Source of the DNA: Mycobacterium montefiorense
GTDB taxonomy: Bacteria > Actinomycetota > Actinomycetes > Mycobacteriales > Mycobacteriaceae
Reading direction: 5' to 3'
NCBI RefSeq assembly: GCF_003112775.1
Contig: NZ_BFCH01000011.1
Coordinates: forward strand, 124,083-188,082
Length of the DNA stretch: 64,000 nucleotides
The position numbers were made by a program, and so were the translations under genes. A model generated the notes under the pieces. That model ran no database searches and had not been told where the DNA came from. It was given only the letters and a program-made list of their open reading frames with translations. Shown piece after piece: positions 20,629 through 30,847 of the stretch (position 1 is the stretch's first letter; every line of letters starts with the position of its first letter).

Positions 20629-21875
20629 CCAAGCCTTCCACTGCTAACGGCGGTTACCCCAATGTTGTGGTAACCGCTGTCGCGGCGACGACGTCGATCG
20701 CGCCGGACATCGAGAGCACGTGGAAGGGCTTGCTGGCTGGCGAGAGCGGCATCCGCGTCCTCGAAGATGAGTTCGTCACCAAATGGGACCTGCCCGTCAG
20801 GATCGGTGGGCACCTCAAAGAGCCGATCGATGACCACATGAGCAGGCTGGACATGCGGCGCATGTCGTATGTCCAGCGCTTGGCCAAGTATCTCTGCGGC
20901 CAGCTGTGGGAGTCGGCGGGCAACCCGGAGCTCGATCCGGACCGGTTCACCGTCGTGGTGGGCACCGGTCTAGGTGGCGCCGAGCGGATCGTCGAGAGCT
21001 ATGACCTGATGAACGAGGGCGGCCCCCGCAAGGTGTCGCCGCTCGCCGTTCAGATGATCATGCCCAACGGTGCCGCTGCGGTCGTCGGTCTGGAGCTCGG
21101 AGCGCGGGCCGGGGTCATCACCCCGGTGTCGGCGTGTTCGTCGGGCTCCGAGGCAATCGCCCACGCCTGGCGCCAGATCGTCATGGGTGATGCTGAGGTC
21201 GCCGTCTGCGGCGGTGTCGAAGGGCCGATCGAGGCGCTGCCCATCGCGGCGTTCTCGATGATGCGGGCCATGTCGACTCGCAACGACGAGCCCGAGCGGG
21301 CGTCGCGGCCGTTCGACAAAGACCGCGACGGCTTCGTGTTCGGCGAGGCCGGGGCGCTCATGCTCATCGAGACCGAGGAGCACGCCAAGGCCCGCGGCGC
21401 CAAGCCGTTGGCCCGGTTGATGGGTTCCGGCATCACCTCGGACGCCTTCCACATGGTGGCGCCCGCGGCGGACGGTGTTCGCGCCGGTCGGGCGATGACC
21501 CGGGCGCTGGAGCTGGCGGGCTTGTCCGCCAAGGACATCGACCATGTGAACGCACACGGGACGGCGACGCCGATCGGCGACACCGCAGAGGCCAATGCCA
21601 TCCGGGTTGCCGGATGCGAACGGGCCGCCGTGTACGCGCCGAAATCGGCGCTGGGGCACTCTATCGGCGCGGTCGGGGCGCTCGAGTCGGTGCTCACGGT
21701 GCTGTCACTAAGGGATGGGGTCATTCCGCCGACCCTGAACTACGAAACCCCCGATCCCGAGATCGCGCTGGATGTCGTTGCGGGCGAACCTCGCACCGGT
21801 GATTTCCGTTATGCGATCAACAACTCATTCGGGTTCGGCGGCCACAACGTGGCCCTCGCCTTCGGGCGTTACTGA
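20625..21875 (+). CDS. kasA: Beta-ketoacyl-ACP synthase KasA
   Basis: A 416-residue condensing enzyme, the usual KasA length, performing initial elongation steps of meromycolate synthesis. The catalytic residues are all present: C171 (VSACSSG), H311 (VNAHGTAT), K340 and H345 (LGHSIGA). GTG start overlapping the acpM stop. It is the essential FAS-II condensing enzyme and a known inhibitor target. Confidence 0.97.
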   Translation: MTKPSTANGGYPNVVVTAVAATTSIAPDIESTWKGLLAGESGIRVLEDEFVTKWDLPVRIGGHLKEPIDDHMSRLDMRRMSYVQRLAKYLCGQLWESAGNPELDPDRFTVVVGTGLGGAERIVESYDLMNEGGPRKVSPLAVQMIMPNGAAAVVGLELGARAGVITPVSACSSGSEAIAHAWRQIVMGDAEVAVCGGVEGPIEALPIAAFSMMRAMSTRNDEPERASRPFDKDRDGFVFGEAGALMLIETEEHAKARGAKPLARLMGSGITSDAFHMVAPAADGVRAGRAMTRALELAGLSAKDIDHVNAHGTATPIGDTAEANAIRVAGCERAAVYAPKSALGHSIGAVGALESVLTVLSLRDGVIPPTLNYETPDPEIALDVVAGEPRTGDFRYAINNSFGFGGHNVALAFGRY

Positions 21876-21901
21876 GCACGAGAGGAACGTTCGTCACTCC
21901 C

Positions 21902-23155
21902 ATGACAGAACTGGTTACGGGGAAAGCTTTCCCCAATGTGGTCGTCACCGGCATTGCCGCGACGACTGCTTTGGCACCCGATGCGGAAAACACCTGGAAG
22001 TTGCTGCTAGACGGCCAGAGTGGAATCCGTACGCTCACCGACCCGTTCGTCGAACTGTACGACCTGCCGGTTCGCATCGGCGGGCATCTGGTGGAGGAGT
22101 TCGACAGTCAGCTCACGCGTATCGAGCTGCGTCGCACCGGCTACCTGCAGAGAATGTCCACCGTCGTGGGCCGCCGGGTGTGGGAGAACGCCGGTTCGCC
22201 TGAAGTCGACACCAACCGGTTGGCGGTGTCGATCGGCACCGGCCTCGGCTCGTCCGAGGAACTGGTGTTCAGCTACGACGGCATGCGCGAGCGCGGCATG
22301 AAGGCTGTCTCGCCACTCGGCGTGCAGAAGTACATGCCCAACGGAGCCGCCGCGGCGGTCGGCCTGGAACGGCATGCCAAGGCCGGGGTCATGACGCCGG
22401 TCTCGGCGTGCGCATCCGGCTGCGAGGCCATCGCCCGGGCGTGGCAGCAGATCGTGCTGGGCGAAGCCGACATCGCCATTTGCGGCGGCGTCGAGACCCA
22501 GATCGAGGCGGTGCCGATCGCGGCGTTCGCCGCGATGCGCGTCGTCATGTCGACCACCAACGACGACCCCGCCGGCGCGTGCCGCCCGTTCGACAAGGAC
22601 CGGAACGGCTTCGTGTTCGGTGAGGCCGGCGCGCTCATGGTCATCGAGACCGAGGAGCATGCGAAAGCCCGCGGCGCCAATATCCTGGCCCGCATCATGG
22701 GAGCCAGCGTGACCTCGGACGGATTCCACATGGTCGCACCGGATCCCAACGGCGAACGTGCCGGGCATGCGATGACGCGGGCGATCCAGCTCGCGGGCAT
22801 CACCCCCACCGAGATCGACCACGTCAACGCCCATGCCACCGGCACCCAGGTCGGCGACCTTGCCGAGAGCAAGGCCATCAACCGGGCTTTGGGCAACCAC
22901 CACCCCGCGGTCTACGCGCCCAAGGCGGCGCTCGGCCACTCGGTGGGTGCGGTCGGTGCGTTGGAATCAATCTTGACGGTCCTCGCGTTGCGGGAGCAGG
23001 TGATCCCGCCGACACTGAATTTGGTAAACCTCGATCCAGAAATCGATTTGGACGTGGTGGCGGGTAAGCCGCGGCCGGGCAACTACCGGTTCGCGATTAA
23101 CAACTCGTTCGGATTCGGCGGTCACAACGCGGCGATCACCTTTGGACGGTATTAA
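21902..23155 (+). CDS. kasB: Beta-ketoacyl-ACP synthase KasB
   Basis: A 417-residue paralogue of KasA that lengthens mycolates to full size. C170 (VSACASG), H311 (VNAHATGT), K341 and H346 are in place. About two thirds of the sequence can be matched residue by residue to the adjacent KasA, as expected for an old tandem duplication. Follows kasA by 26 bases. Confidence 0.97.
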   Translation: MTELVTGKAFPNVVVTGIAATTALAPDAENTWKLLLDGQSGIRTLTDPFVELYDLPVRIGGHLVEEFDSQLTRIELRRTGYLQRMSTVVGRRVWENAGSPEVDTNRLAVSIGTGLGSSEELVFSYDGMRERGMKAVSPLGVQKYMPNGAAAAVGLERHAKAGVMTPVSACASGCEAIARAWQQIVLGEADIAICGGVETQIEAVPIAAFAAMRVVMSTTNDDPAGACRPFDKDRNGFVFGEAGALMVIETEEHAKARGANILARIMGASVTSDGFHMVAPDPNGERAGHAMTRAIQLAGITPTEIDHVNAHATGTQVGDLAESKAINRALGNHHPAVYAPKAALGHSVGAVGALESILTVLALREQVIPPTLNLVNLDPEIDLDVVAGKPRPGNYRFAINNSFGFGGHNAAITFGRY

Positions 23156-23194
23156 ACCCAGCGGTATTGATTCACCGGAAACAGGAGACCTGCG

Positions 23195-24616
23195 ATGACA
23201 CTCATGGCCCCCGAGGCAGTTGGCGAGTCGCTCGACCCCCGCGACCCCTTGCTGCGTCTGAGCAATTTCTTCGACGACGGCACCGTTGCCTTACTGCACG
23301 AGCGTGACCGTTCCGGTGTGCTTGCGGCATCGGGCACCGTGAATGGTGTTCGCACCATTGCCTTCTGCACCGACGGAACGGTGATGGGCGGCGCGATGGG
23401 CATCGAAGGCTGCACGCACATCGTCAACGCCTACGACACCGCCATCGAGGAGCAGAGCCCGATCGTGGGCATCTGGCACTCCGGTGGTGCCCGGTTGGCC
23501 GAAGGTGTCAAGGCACTGCACGCGGTTGGCCTGGTGTTCGAGGCCATGATTCGGGCTTCGGGCTATATCCCGCAGGTCTCGGTGGTCGTCGGCTTCGCGG
23601 CCGGCGGTGCCGCCTACGGACCGGCGCTGACCGACGTCATCGTGATGGCGCCCGAAAGCCGGGTGTTCGTCACCGGGCCGGACGTGGTGCGCAGCGTCAC
23701 CGGCGAGAACGTGGACATGTGCTCGCTCGGTGGCCCCGAAACTCACCACAAGAAGTCCGGGGTGTGCCACATCGTCGCCGACGACGAGCTCAACGCTTAC
23801 GAGCGTGGCCGCCGGCTGGTTGGATTGTTCTGCCAGCAGGGGCATTTCGACCGTAACAAGGCCGAAGCCGGTGACACCGACATCCACGCGCTGCTGCCGG
23901 ACTCGGCGCGGCGCGCCTACGACGTCCACCCGATCGTGACTGCGATCCTCGACGACGACACACCGTTCGACGAGTTCCAGGCCAACTGGGCGCCGTCGAT
24001 GGTGGTCGGCCTGGGCCGGCTGTCCGGCCGTTCGGTGGGCGTGCTGGCCAACAACCCGCTGCGGCTAGGTGGTTGCCTGAACTCCGAAAGCGCCGAGAAG
24101 GCAGCCCGTTTCGTGCGGCTGTGCGACGCGTTCGGGATTCCACTGATCGTGGTCGTCGATGTGCCGGGTTACCTGCCCGGTGTCGACCAGGAGTGGGGCG
24201 GCGTGGTTCGCCGCGGCGCCAAGCTGCTGCACGCGTTCGGTGAGGCCAGCGTTCCGCGGGTCACGCTGGTCACCCGAAAGACCTACGGCGGGGCCTACAT
24301 TGCGATGAACTCGCGCTCGCTGAACGCGACCAAGGTGTACGCCTGGCCGGACGCCGAGGTGGCGGTGATGGGCGCCAAGGCCGCGGTCGGCATCCTGCAC
24401 AAGAAGAAGCTGGCCGCCGCGCCCGACCACGAGCGCGAAGCGCTGCACGACGAGTTGGCCGAGGAGCACGAGCGGATCGCCGGCGGCGTGGACAGCGCCA
24501 TCGAGATCGGCGTGGTCGACGAGAAGATCGATCCGGCGCATACCCGCAGCAAGCTCACCGAGGCGCTGGCGGAGGCACCTGCACGTCGCGGGCGCCACAA
24601 GAACATCCCGCTGTAA
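23195..24616 (+). CDS. accD6: Acetyl/propionyl-CoA carboxylase beta subunit AccD6
   Basis: A 473-residue carboxyltransferase subunit that makes malonyl-CoA for FAS-II together with a biotinylated alpha subunit encoded elsewhere (AccA3 in relatives). Two crotonase-like halves are seen: GIWHSGGARLAEGVKALHA in the N half, and VVDVPGYLPGVDQEWGGVVR and TRKTYGGAYIAMNS in the C half. Last gene of the operon; a strong hairpin follows. Confidence 0.96.
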   Translation: MTLMAPEAVGESLDPRDPLLRLSNFFDDGTVALLHERDRSGVLAASGTVNGVRTIAFCTDGTVMGGAMGIEGCTHIVNAYDTAIEEQSPIVGIWHSGGARLAEGVKALHAVGLVFEAMIRASGYIPQVSVVVGFAAGGAAYGPALTDVIVMAPESRVFVTGPDVVRSVTGENVDMCSLGGPETHHKKSGVCHIVADDELNAYERGRRLVGLFCQQGHFDRNKAEAGDTDIHALLPDSARRAYDVHPIVTAILDDDTPFDEFQANWAPSMVVGLGRLSGRSVGVLANNPLRLGGCLNSESAEKAARFVRLCDAFGIPLIVVVDVPGYLPGVDQEWGGVVRRGAKLLHAFGEASVPRVTLVTRKTYGGAYIAMNSRSLNATKVYAWPDAEVAVMGAKAAVGILHKKKLAAAPDHEREALHDELAEEHERIAGGVDSAIEIGVVDEKIDPAHTRSKLTEALAEAPARRGRHKNIPL

Positions 24617-24629
24617 ATCTCTTCCCGCG

Positions 24630-24681
24630 AGCGTAAGCCCACTGCGAAATATCACACCGAATTTCGCAGTGGGCTTACGCT
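24630..24681. terminator. 21-bp perfect hairpin between accD6 and the convergent MFS gene
   Basis: Arms 24630-24650 and 24661-24681 are perfectly complementary over 21 bp with a 10-base loop. The right arm contains the stop codon of the MFS gene on the minus strand, so one structure can end both convergent transcripts. Confidence 0.85.
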
Positions 24682-26096
24682 GGCGAGCCGCTCGCCAATT
24701 CTTCGGCTTCCGCCTCGGTCTCGACCGCGGGACCGGACCCGGGCAACGGCTTGCCGGCCACCTCTGGCGTGAACCGTAGGGTGATCACGCCGACCAGGCC
24801 CGCGAACATCAGCATGTAGGCCGGCATCATCTCATTGCCGGTGCTCGATACCAGCGCTTCAGCAATCAACGGAGTGGTGCCGCCGACGCTGGAGATCGAC
24901 AGGTTGTAGGAAATGGCCAACGCTCCGTAGCGCACCCTGGTCGGGAACAGTGCCGGTAACGCCGACGGTGTCGTGCTGTCGAAACAGAGTTCCATCAGCC
25001 CGATCAGCAGCACCCCAAGGAAGATCACCGGATAGATACCGCCGTGGCGCATCAGCAGAAACGCCGGGATCGAAGCCGCGATTAGCAGGACACAACCCGT
25101 CCGCATGATCGGCTTCACGCCGATACGGTCGGATAACTTCGCGACGAACACGATCGTGGCCATCAGGATGGCCAGGGTGACCAAGATCAGTACCAGCGCC
25201 GGGGTTTCCCCAAGGTGCACAACCGTTTTCAGATATGTCGGCAGGTAGCCGGTGACCATGAAATCGGCGACCTGGGAGGTCAGCACCAGGGCGGCGCAGA
25301 TCAGCATCGGCCGCCACTGCTCCATGACGGTGTGCCGAAACTGGTGACGGCCGCCCTCTTGGACGGCATCGGATTTCTGACTGATCTGGGTGAAGGCCGC
25401 TGACTCATGCAGTCGCAGTCGCATGTAAAGCGCGATCAGCCCCAACGGTGCGGCCAACAGCAAGGGCACCCGCCAGCCCCAAGCCAGCCAGTCGTGACGT
25501 GGCAGCCACGCCTGCAGCCCCGTCACCAGGAAGCCAACAACCACAAAGCCGATCAGGTTGCCCAACGGCAGGAACCCGACCAGCATGCCGCGCTTGCGGT
25601 CTGGTGACTGCTCCACCAGGTATGTCATCGCACCGACGAATTCGCCGCCGGTGGACAACCCCTGGAACACGCGGGCGACGACGAGCAGGATCGGCGCCCA
25701 GATGCCGATCTGGGCATAACCAGGCAGCAGGCCGCTCATCGTGGTGCCGGCCGTCATCATCAGGATCGTGATCACCAGCACCCGCTTGCGGCCGATGCGA
25801 TCACCGAGCGGGCCAAAGATCATGCCGCCCAGCGGACGCACCACAAACGCCGCCGCCACGGTGCCAAAGGTGGCAATCAAGTGCACAGCGCTCACGCTGT
25901 TCCCGGGATAAAACACCTGCGCGATGGTGGTGGCAATGTAGCCGTAGACGCCGAAGTCGTACCACTCCATGACATTGCCGATCGCGGTGGCCGCAATGGC
26001 TTGGGACATCGCACGCGGATCGGTGACCGTGATCTCGTCGCGCGCCCACTTCTGCTGAGCGCCATCGATGTCCATCGCAGTGCTAGTTACCCGCAC
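24675..26096 (-). CDS. MFS transporter, metabolite:H+ symporter (MHS/ProP-like)
   Basis: A 473-residue, 12-helix major facilitator. GNVMEWYDFGVYGY near the start, GPLGDRIGRKR in the loop between helices 2 and 3, and RVFQGLSTGGEFVGA mark the metabolite:H+ symporter family (ProP, KgtP, ShiA). The substrate, a carboxylate or betaine, cannot be decided. The GTG at 26096 is taken as start; an ATG at 26075 is equally possible. It sits where M. tuberculosis has the unrelated small gene Rv2248. Confidence 0.85.
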   Translation of the reverse strand: MRVTSTAMDIDGAQQKWARDEITVTDPRAMSQAIAATAIGNVMEWYDFGVYGYIATTIAQVFYPGNSVSAVHLIATFGTVAAAFVVRPLGGMIFGPLGDRIGRKRVLVITILMMTAGTTMSGLLPGYAQIGIWAPILLVVARVFQGLSTGGEFVGAMTYLVEQSPDRKRGMLVGFLPLGNLIGFVVVGFLVTGLQAWLPRHDWLAWGWRVPLLLAAPLGLIALYMRLRLHESAAFTQISQKSDAVQEGGRHQFRHTVMEQWRPMLICAALVLTSQVADFMVTGYLPTYLKTVVHLGETPALVLILVTLAILMATIVFVAKLSDRIGVKPIMRTGCVLLIAASIPAFLLMRHGGIYPVIFLGVLLIGLMELCFDSTTPSALPALFPTRVRYGALAISYNLSISSVGGTTPLIAEALVSSTGNEMMPAYMLMFAGLVGVITLRFTPEVAGKPLPGSGPAVETEAEAEELASGSPA

Positions 26097-26124
26097 CCGG
26101 CCGGATCCAAGCAGGGAGACAGGA

Positions 26125-27666
26125 TTAACCCTTGACCGCGAGCAACTCCGCCGCCGCGGCGACCGCTCGCTCCCGATCGCGGGTCACCAGGCCGATCCGG
26201 GTCCGGCGATCGAGGATGTCGTCGACGTCGAGTGCGCACTCGTGAGTGACGGCGTACTCGAACTCCGCGCGGGTCACGTCGATGCCCTCGGCGACCGGCT
26301 CGGTGGGACGCTCGCAGGTGGCGCTGGCGATGACGTGGGGCGCCTCGGCGCCATAGCGCGCCACCAGCGACGCCGGCAGTCCGGCCCCTGGACCGGCCCC
26401 AGCACCCGCGGCCGGTCCGGGGTTGGACGGCGCGCCGATCAGCGGCAGATTGCGGGTCCGGCAGCTCCCGGCCGGCAGGTGTCGCAGGCTGACAGCACGG
26501 TCCAGCACGTCCTGCGCCATGTAGCGGTACTCGGTCAGCTTGCCGCCGATAATGCTGATCACCCCGGACTGCGACTCGACGACCGCGTGCTCACGTGACA
26601 CGTCGGCGGTGCGGCCCGCACCGGTGTCGATCAACGGCCGCAGGCCGGCGTAGGCGCCGACGACATCGGTGGTTCGCAGCGCGGTTCCCAGCGCGGTGTT
26701 CACCGTGTCCAGCAGGAAGGCGGTCTCTGCGTCGGACGGTTCCGGCACATCGGGAATCGGACCCGGGGCGGCTTCATCCGTCAGCCCGAGGTACACGCGG
26801 CCCAGTTGCTCGGGCATGGCGAACACGAAGCGGTTCAGCTCGCCGGGAATCGGAATCGTCAGTGCCGCAGTCGGATTGCCCAGGGCGTTGGCATCGAAGA
26901 CCAAATGGGTCCCGCGGCTGGGCCGCAACCGCAACGAGCCGTCGATATCGCCTGCCCACACCCCGGCAGCGTTGATCACCGCGCCGGCCGACACATCGAA
27001 CGACTGCCCGGTGCGCTGATCGGTCAAGCGCACCGAGCTGCCGGTGGCCTCGGATGCCGCGACGTAGGTGAGGATCCGGGCGCCGTGCTGGGCCGCGGTG
27101 CGGGCGACGGCGGTGACCAGCCGGGCGTCGTCGATCAGCTGCCCGTCGTAGGCCAGCAGTCCCCCGTCGAGGCCGTCGCGGCGCACCGTGGGCGCCATCT
27201 CGACGACGCGTTGCGCCGACACCCAGCGCGAGCGGGGGAGGGTCGACGACGGCGTTCCCGCAAGCATCCGCAACGCGTCACCGGCGACGAATCCCGCGCG
27301 CACCAACGCGCGCTTAGGATGGCTCATCGACGGCAGCAACGGCACCAGCTGCGGCATCGCATGCACGAGGTGAGGGGCGTTGCGCGTCATCAGGATTCCG
27401 CGTTCGATGGCGCTACGGCGGGCGATCCCCACGTTGCCAGTCGCCAGGTAGCGCAGACCACCATGGACCAGTTTGGAGCTCCAGCGGCTGGTGCCGAACG
27501 CCAAGTCGTGTTTCTCGACCAGCGCCACGCGCAGGCCCCGCGACGCGGCGTCGAGCGCGATCCCGACGCCGGTGATCCCGCCGCCGATCACCACCACGTC
27601 CAGCGGCTCGCCGTCGGCAAGCGCGTGCAGGTCGGCGGTGCGGCGGGCAGCATTCAAGGCGGTCAT
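26125..27666 (-). CDS. glpD1: Glycerol-3-phosphate dehydrogenase, FAD-dependent
   Basis: A 513-residue flavoprotein oxidising glycerol-3-phosphate to dihydroxyacetone phosphate and passing electrons to quinone. The FAD motif VVIGGGITGVGIALDAASRG is near residues 25-44 and SSKLVHGGLRYL follows. The position matches Rv2249c (glpD1). It starts right at the end of the upstream TetR gene, so the two form one transcript and TetR probably controls it. Confidence 0.93.
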   Translation of the reverse strand: MTALNAARRTADLHALADGEPLDVVVIGGGITGVGIALDAASRGLRVALVEKHDLAFGTSRWSSKLVHGGLRYLATGNVGIARRSAIERGILMTRNAPHLVHAMPQLVPLLPSMSHPKRALVRAGFVAGDALRMLAGTPSSTLPRSRWVSAQRVVEMAPTVRRDGLDGGLLAYDGQLIDDARLVTAVARTAAQHGARILTYVAASEATGSSVRLTDQRTGQSFDVSAGAVINAAGVWAGDIDGSLRLRPSRGTHLVFDANALGNPTAALTIPIPGELNRFVFAMPEQLGRVYLGLTDEAAPGPIPDVPEPSDAETAFLLDTVNTALGTALRTTDVVGAYAGLRPLIDTGAGRTADVSREHAVVESQSGVISIIGGKLTEYRYMAQDVLDRAVSLRHLPAGSCRTRNLPLIGAPSNPGPAAGAGAGPGAGLPASLVARYGAEAPHVIASATCERPTEPVAEGIDVTRAEFEYAVTHECALDVDDILDRRTRIGLVTRDRERAVAAAAELLAVKG

Positions 27667-28235
27667 CAGGACAGGTATCCGTTCAGCGAGTGGGCGAGTT
27701 CGGTGGCTAGCGCGTCGGCGTCAAGGATCGGGCGCACGATCTGCTCGGACTGGATAGTCGACTGGGCGATCAGCAACACCATGGTGGCCAGCTGCAGTGG
27801 GTCGCCCGCGCGCACGGAGCCGTGCCGCTGGGCCACCCGCAACCGGTCGGCAAGCGCGCCGATCAGCATCTGCTGGCTCTCCCCCAGGCGGTCGGTGATG
27901 TAGACCGGCGCCAGCTGCGAATGCATCACCGACATGATCAGCTCGTCGCGACGCAGCAAGTCGGCCACCGAAACGATCTGGCGCACAAGCGATTCGCGGT
28001 CGTCTCCCCGCAATGGCGCGTCCTGCATCACCCCCTTGATGCGCTGGGTCAGCAGCGCAGCCACGATCGACTGTGTGTCCGGCCAGCGGCGGTACACGGT
28101 CGGCCGGCTCACGCCCGCGCGCCGGGCAATTTCGGCGAGGGTCACCCGGTCTATCCCGAAATCGGCCACGCAGCTAGCGGCCGCCGCCAGGATCCGCTCG
28201 CCGACATCCAATCCAGCGTTACTGATTGACAGCAT
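27666..28235 (-). CDS. TetR-family regulator (Rv2250c homologue)
   Basis: A 189-residue TetR protein with a clear N-terminal helix-turn-helix (TLAEIARRAGVSRPTVYRRW at about residues 32-51). It overlaps the start of glpD1. Its start is only 17 bases from the divergent FAD oxidase start, so its operator must overlap both promoters. Likely a repressor of glpD1 and the FAD oxidase-lipid kinase pair; the ligand is unknown. Confidence 0.9.
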   Translation of the reverse strand: MLSISNAGLDVGERILAAAASCVADFGIDRVTLAEIARRAGVSRPTVYRRWPDTQSIVAALLTQRIKGVMQDAPLRGDDRESLVRQIVSVADLLRRDELIMSVMHSQLAPVYITDRLGESQQMLIGALADRLRVAQRHGSVRAGDPLQLATMVLLIAQSTIQSEQIVRPILDADALATELAHSLNGYLS

Positions 28236-28252
28236 ATGTAATACTGTAACGC

Positions 28253-29863
28253 ATGACGCATCCCGAGCAACTCCTTCCGCCGATGAATTGGAACGCGTGG
28301 GGAGATCCCGCTAGCGCCAAACCCCTCTCCGACGGCATCCGGGCGCTGCTGAAACAAGCCGTCGGCCTCGAAGAGTCCCAGGCGCCCCAACTCGGCGCCG
28401 ACCAGGTACAGCTGCGCCCGTCGGCGCTGTCGAAGGCGGATTCCGATGCGCTCGCCGCGATCGTCGGCGCCGACTATTGCCGCACCGACGATCGCGATCG
28501 GCTGCTGCATGCCGGTGGCAAGTCCACCCTGGACCTGCTGCGGCGCAAGGACACCGGAGTACAGGATGCGCCCGACGCCATCCTGCTGCCCGGCGATGAC
28601 GACGCCGTCGCCGCGATCCTGCGCTACTGCTCCGAGCACGCCATCGCCGTCATCCCGTTCGGCGGCGGCACCAGCGTGACCGGCGGACTCAATCCCACCC
28701 GCGGCGACTTCGGCGCCGTCGTCTCCGTCGACCTGCGTCGGTTTGACCAGCTCATCTCGCTTGACGAGGTATCCGGGCAGGCTGTCCTGGGGGCGGGCCT
28801 CACCGGCCCGGACGCCGAACGCCTGCTCGGCGAGCGAGGTTTCTCGCTCGGACATTTCCCGCAGAGCTTCGAATACGCCACCATCGGCGGCTTCGCGGCG
28901 ACCCGCTCCTCGGGTCAGGACTCGGCCGGCTACGGCCGGTTCAACGACATGGTGCGCGGGCTGCGGATGATCACCCCCGCGGGAACGTTGGAGCTGGGCC
29001 GCGGACCGGAATCGGCCGCCGGCCCCGACCTACGTCAACTGCTGATCGGGTCGGAGGGCACCTTCGGCGTGATCACCCAGGTGCGGCTGCGGGTGCACCG
29101 GACACCGGAAGCCGTCGGCTACGAGGCCTGGTCGTTCCCCGACTTCGCGACCGGAGCGGCCGCGCTGCGCGCGGTCACCCAGAACGCGACCGGCCCCACC
29201 GTTGTTCGGCTCTCCGATGAGGCCGAAACCGGGGTCAATCTGGCCACCACCGAGGCGATCGGCGAAAACCAGATCACCGGCGGTTGCCTGGGAATCACCG
29301 TGTTCGAGGGCACCAGGGAACACGTCGAGAGCCGGCATGCCGAGACCCGCAAACTGCTGACCGCCCAAGGCGGTACGTCGCTGGGTGAAGGTCCCGCCCA
29401 GGCGTGGGAGCGCGGCCGGTTCGGCGCACCGTACCTGCGCGATTCACTGCTGGCCGCGGGTGCGCTCTGCGAGACGCTGGAGACCGCCACCGATTGGTCC
29501 AACATCCCGGCGCTCAAGGCCGCCGTCACCGAAGCGCTCACCACCGCGTTGGCCGAAACCGGGACACCGGCGCTGGTGATGTGCCACATTTCGCACGTGT
29601 ACCCGACCGGCGCATCGTTGTACTTCACCGTCGTCGCCGGGCAGCGCGGCAATCCGATCGAGCAGTGGCAGGCCGCCAAGACGGCCGCATCGGACGCGAT
29701 CATCGCCACCGGCGGCACCATCACGCATCACCACGCGGTCGGTGCCGATCACCGGCCCTGGATGCGCGACGAGGTCGGCGATCTGGGCGTGCAGGTGTTG
29801 CGCGCGGTCAAAGCGACGCTGGATCCGGCGGGAATCCTCAATCCCGGCAAGCTGATTCCGTGA
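28253..29863 (+). CDS. FAD-linked oxidase (alkyl-DHAP synthase-like, Rv2251 homologue)
   Basis: A 536-residue VAO-type flavoprotein. The PP-loop region VIPFGGGTSVTGGL and the segment FEYATIGGFAATRSSGQDS are typical of alkyldihydroxyacetonephosphate synthase and D-lactate/glycolate oxidase relatives; the C-terminal H-rich ITHHHAVGADH segment and LDPAGILNPGKL end are also diagnostic. Next to glpD1 and a lipid kinase, an ether-lipid or glycerolipid role is likely. Divergent from the TetR gene. Confidence 0.9.
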   Translation: MTHPEQLLPPMNWNAWGDPASAKPLSDGIRALLKQAVGLEESQAPQLGADQVQLRPSALSKADSDALAAIVGADYCRTDDRDRLLHAGGKSTLDLLRRKDTGVQDAPDAILLPGDDDAVAAILRYCSEHAIAVIPFGGGTSVTGGLNPTRGDFGAVVSVDLRRFDQLISLDEVSGQAVLGAGLTGPDAERLLGERGFSLGHFPQSFEYATIGGFAATRSSGQDSAGYGRFNDMVRGLRMITPAGTLELGRGPESAAGPDLRQLLIGSEGTFGVITQVRLRVHRTPEAVGYEAWSFPDFATGAAALRAVTQNATGPTVVRLSDEAETGVNLATTEAIGENQITGGCLGITVFEGTREHVESRHAETRKLLTAQGGTSLGEGPAQAWERGRFGAPYLRDSLLAAGALCETLETATDWSNIPALKAAVTEALTTALAETGTPALVMCHISHVYPTGASLYFTVVAGQRGNPIEQWQAAKTAASDAIIATGGTITHHHAVGADHRPWMRDEVGDLGVQVLRAVKATLDPAGILNPGKLIP

Positions 29864-30780
29864 CAGGCCTGCGCCGGCGCGAGATCAGCAAGGTGACCGC
29901 GTTGACCAATCCCCTTTCAGGGCATGGCACCGCGGTGCAGGCGGCGCAGGCCGCCATCGCGCGGCTGCACGCTCGCGGTGTCGAGGTCGTCGAGATCATC
30001 GGCGACGACGCCGAAGACGCCCGTCATCTCGCGGCCGCCGCAATCGAGCGCGGCACCGACGCGGTGGTGGCCACCGGCGGCGACGGCGTCATCTCCAACG
30101 CGCTACAAGTGCTGGCGGGCACCGACATTCCGCTGGGCATCATCCCGGCCGGCACCGGCAACGACCACGCTCGCGAATTCGGCATTCCGACAAAGGATCC
30201 CGAGGCCGCCGCGGACATCGTCGCGGACGGCTGGACCCAAACCATCGACTTGGGCCGCATCCGGGATAGCAAGGGTGTCGATAAATGGTTCGGCACCGTG
30301 GCGGCCACCGGATTCGATTCCCTGGTGACCGATCGCGCCAATCGAATGAGCTGGCCGCACGGGCGGCTGCGCTACTACGTCGCAATGCTCGCCGAACTCA
30401 CCCAACTGCGGAAGTTGCCGTTTCGCTTGGTGCTCGACGGCACCAGGGAGATCGACGCGGATATCACGCTGGCAGCCTTCGGAAATACCCGAAGCTACGG
30501 CGGCGGGCTGCTGATCTGTCCGAACGCCGATTACACCGACGGCCTGCTCGACATCACGATGGCGCACACCGCATCCCGGACGAAATTCGTCCGGCTGTTT
30601 CCCACCGTGCTGAAGGGCACCCACGTCGAGCTCGACGAGGTGTCCACGGCACGCGCTACGACGATCCACGTCGAATGTCCCGGCATCAACGTCTACGCCG
30701 ACGGCGACTTCGCCTGTCCGCTGCCCGCCGAGATTTCCGCGGTGCCTGGCGCGCTGCAGATCCTGCGCGCGGGCGTGTAA
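29860..30780 (+). CDS. Diacylglycerol/lipid kinase (Rv2252 homologue)
   Basis: A 306-residue lipid kinase of the DagK family. ATP-site motifs are GGDGVISNALQ and IIPAGTGNDHAREFGIP; the C-terminal domain ends CPGINVYADGDF. M. tuberculosis Rv2252, very similar here, phosphorylates diacylglycerol and is linked to phosphatidylinositol mannoside synthesis. The GTG at 29860 overlaps the preceding stop (GTGA), which fixes the start although the frame is open further upstream. Confidence 0.93.
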   Translation: MTGLRRREISKVTALTNPLSGHGTAVQAAQAAIARLHARGVEVVEIIGDDAEDARHLAAAAIERGTDAVVATGGDGVISNALQVLAGTDIPLGIIPAGTGNDHAREFGIPTKDPEAAADIVADGWTQTIDLGRIRDSKGVDKWFGTVAATGFDSLVTDRANRMSWPHGRLRYYVAMLAELTQLRKLPFRLVLDGTREIDADITLAAFGNTRSYGGGLLICPNADYTDGLLDITMAHTASRTKFVRLFPTVLKGTHVELDEVSTARATTIHVECPGINVYADGDFACPLPAEISAVPGALQILRAGV

Positions 30781-30847
30781 CAACTCGGGCGACAAACGCG
30801 ACATCTGGGCAGATAGGCGCCGTGGGAGCGCTGCCCTGGGAGGAACG

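Noticed and set aside
28236..28252. Operator between the TetR gene and the FAD oxidase
   Set aside because: The 17-base gap has only an imperfect GTAATACTGTAAC repeat; an operator is likely there but the exact site cannot be supported.
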